This document shows, in pieces, positions 7,135 to 7,293 of a DNA stretch of 7,293 bases. Origin of the DNA: Lentisphaerota bacterium (lineage in GTDB: Bacteria > Verrucomicrobiota > Lentisphaeria > Oligosphaerales > Oligosphaeraceae); contig JAAZIY010000117.1 of the NCBI GenBank assembly GCA_012800625.1, forward strand, positions 1 through 7,293, written 5' to 3'. Position 1 is the first letter of the stretch, and each line of letters starts with the position of its first letter. Position numbers and translations under genes: made by a program. The notes beneath the pieces are model-generated. The model was not told the DNA's origin. It worked only from the letters and a program-made list of their open reading frames with translations, and searched no databases.

Positions 7135-7204
7135 GGGTTTTAGACACGAAGGGGGAGGACACTAAGGGGGCACGAAGAGACACGAAGACACACTAAGGGC
7201 TTAT
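7135..7204 (+). repeat. Tandem-repeat element, copy 2 (ACACKAAG units) upstream of gyrB
   Basis: Five units on the plus strand begin at 7144, 7159, 7171 (first A missing, so CACGAAG), 7180 and 7190. The first is followed by a G-run ending in AGG, as in copy 1. Units four and five (7180-7199) match copy 1 at 19 of 20 bases. The left flank GGGTTTTAGACAC resembles copy 1's GAGTTTTTGGACAC, and both end in CTTAT followed by a CGG-containing word one base on. Same orientation as copy 1, about 5.7 kb away. The core alternates ACACTAAG and ACACGAAG units. No ORF or RNA fold is evident. Confidence 0.85.
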
Positions 7205-7221
7205 GCGGCGCCGCATAAGCC
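7198..7221. repeat. Perfect 24-bp palindrome
   Basis: The half-site GGCTTATGCGGC (7198-7209) is followed immediately by its exact reverse complement (7210-7221). The next base pair outward does not match. In RNA it would fold into a stem of about 10 bp with a 4-nt loop. Neither side carries a proper T-run, so it is not a standard rho-independent terminator for a gene entering from the right. It could be a protein-binding site, a rho-independent terminator lacking its T-tail, or an arm of the adjacent repeat element, with which it shares CTTAT. Confidence 0.8.
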
Positions 7222-7293
7222 GTTTGCCCGTTTTGGTTTGTTGGGAAAAGGTAGTCGAATAAAACGGAAAAATTCGATGAAATAGCCTAAAAA

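Larger units (their letters stand above)
6904..7293. other. 390-nt non-coding region upstream of gyrB
   Basis: No plausible coding frame was found on either strand. From gyrB outward it holds the Shine-Dalgarno site, an AT-rich leader, a candidate promoter, a GTGCCTGACA motif near 7125-7134, repeat copy 2 and the 24-bp palindrome. The outer part (7222-7293) is AT-rich, with only a small inverted repeat: TCGAAT at 7255-7260 and ATTCGA at 7272-7277, an 11-nt loop and no strong T-run. The gene to the right cannot be identified from this window. Confidence 0.75.

Overview
The window carries three genes, all on the minus strand, in the order gyrB, gyrA, uvrC (right to left in these coordinates). 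They encode the two subunits of DNA gyrase and the first 481 residues of the UvrABC excinuclease subunit UvrC. The remaining roughly 390 bases at the right end (6904-7293) are non-coding. They hold a probable gyrB promoter and leader, a copy of a short tandem-repeat element, and a perfect 24-bp palindrome. No phage, transposase, CRISPR, toxin-antitoxin or other accessory system is present, and the coding part is core housekeeping DNA.

The DNA is moderately GC-rich, and the coding frames almost never use TTA, CTA or TCA codons. The proteins suggest a member of the Verrucomicrobiota or a near relative such as Lentisphaerota. Reasons are the short UvrC with almost no linker between the UVR and RNase H-like domains, the AYLQYSVSANVGRAIPD stretch at the GyrA N-terminus, and the long GyrB with an insertion. 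This placement rests on remembered family patterns, not on a search, so I hold it only moderately.

Layout from right to left, the direction of transcription: a weak AT-rich stretch (7222-7293); the palindrome (7198-7221) abutting repeat copy 2 (7135-7204); a candidate sigma-70-type promoter (7038-7066); the gyrB leader with a Shine-Dalgarno site; gyrB (860 aa); a 73-nt gap; gyrA (903 aa); a 91-nt gap filled mostly by repeat copy 1 (1466-1539); and uvrC, which runs off the left edge. No convincing terminator separates the genes, so one gyrB-gyrA-uvrC transcript is plausible. GyrA and GyrB form the A2B2 gyrase that introduces negative supercoils using ATP. UvrC makes the dual incisions in nucleotide excision repair.

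The most unusual non-coding signal is a pair of direct repeats bracketing gyrBA. Each is about 70 bp, built of five roughly 10-bp units of consensus ACACKAAGNN, with matching flanks; one copy overlaps the gyrA stop codon. The most unusual coding signals are the compact UvrC and a natural glycine at the GyrA position equivalent to E. coli Ser83.
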